A DNA stretch of 64,000 bases from WRIS01 sp050945135 (GTDB lineage Bacteria; Actinomycetota; Coriobacteriia; Coriobacteriales; Eggerthellaceae): assembly GCA_050945135.1 (NCBI GenBank), contig JBMNSJ010000002.1:19742-83741 (forward strand). The letters run 5' to 3'. This document shows, in pieces, positions 63,881-64,000 of this stretch (the first letter of the stretch is position 1; each line of letters starts with the position of its first letter). The notes below the pieces were generated by a model, which saw only the letters and a program-made list of their open reading frames with translations, had not been told where the DNA came from and searched no databases. The translations under genes and the position numbers were made by a program.

Positions 63881-64000
63881 TGACCCCCTGAATCTGATCC
63901 AACCCCAGTGTTAGGAAATAGATAGAATTCGACACTGAAGGGAAAGGACCAGACAATGAAAAAGACACGCTACACCACAGAGCAGATCATCATGAACCTG
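63881..64000 (+). mobile_element. IS3-family insertion sequence, left end (truncated by window)
   Basis: The element appears to begin at TGACCCCCTGAATC (63881) and runs past the window end. It is followed by 75 bp of leader and the start of the transposase gene. IS3-family ends start with TG, as here. The right end and any target duplication lie outside the window. Confidence 0.7.
63956..64000 (+). CDS. IS3-family transposase OrfA, N-terminal fragment
   Basis: The first 15 codons read M-K-K-T-R-Y-T-T-E-Q-I-I-M-N-L, a typical start of the helix-turn-helix OrfA protein of IS3-family elements (R-Y-T-x-E-Q-I-I). GGGAAAGGACC precedes the ATG. The rest lies beyond the window, so completeness cannot be judged. 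Confidence 0.72.
   Translation, partial: MKKTRYTTEQIIMNL

Overview
The window reads as chromosomal DNA of a low-to-mid GC member of the Actinobacteria, class Coriobacteriia, most likely the Eggerthellaceae. This is inferred from the actinobacterial-type RpoB/RpoC, the order pyrH-frr-uppS-cdsA-dxr-rseP-ispG-proS, an anaerobe-like acyl-CoA dehydrogenase/ETF set, Tat-exported NlpC/P60 hydrolases and many HTH/GGDEF proteins. A Cryptobacterium-like species would fit, but the sequence alone does not prove it.

Layout. 1-9046: tail of an acyl-ACP thioesterase; a copper module (csoR-copA) with a recognisable CsoR operator; glmU-prs-pth; then a divergent aldehyde dehydrogenase and a membrane-anchored HtrA protease. 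9047-10034: about 1 kb without a credible gene but full of inverted, direct and tandem repeats. 10035-18931: pyrH, frr, uppS, cdsA, dxr, rseP-like protease, ispG, proS and a HAD phosphatase, tightly packed and often overlapping. They supply UTP and ribosome recycling, the isoprenoid/undecaprenyl carrier, phospholipid precursors and a prolyl-tRNA synthetase. 19032-29130: cyclic-di-GMP signalling (a large GAF/GGDEF/EAL/PAS/GGDEF/GAF gene split by an apparent frameshift, and a GAF-PAS-GGDEF protein), a membrane HTH regulator, fabH and an ABC-F ATPase. 29248-30548: rlmB-like methyltransferase and a YacP-like NYN nuclease. 30549-31585: a gene-free kilobase holding a 35-bp direct repeat, a 17-bp perfect inverted repeat, a candidate structured RNA and a palindromic element. 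31586-37867: bacterioferritin, two divergent acyl-CoA dehydrogenases, etfB-etfA and a LysR regulator. 38082-46108: rpoB-rpoC. 46334-48067: hisE-glmM. 48110-53239: polyphosphate cluster (ppk, ppx, pap). 53320-60064: a 38-residue membrane peptide, a class B sortase, purF-purM-purN-purH and a J-domain membrane protein. 60366-63251: two tandem Tat-signal NlpC/P60 hydrolases and a hotdog thioesterase. 63317-64000: tRNA-Pro(CGG), a small zinc-ribbon-like gene and the left end of an IS3-family element cut by the window edge.

Most notable: (1) RpoC ends in a helix-hairpin-helix domain that aligns with the RNA polymerase alpha C-terminal domain and keeps several of its DNA-contact residues; (2) the site-2 protease has no PDZ domain and carries a winged-helix-like insert instead; (3) the large c-di-GMP gene is interrupted at an A6 run; (4) the candidate structured RNA downstream of the YacP-like gene, preceded by a direct repeat and a long dyad; (5) several long-arm palindromes in the intergenic regions.
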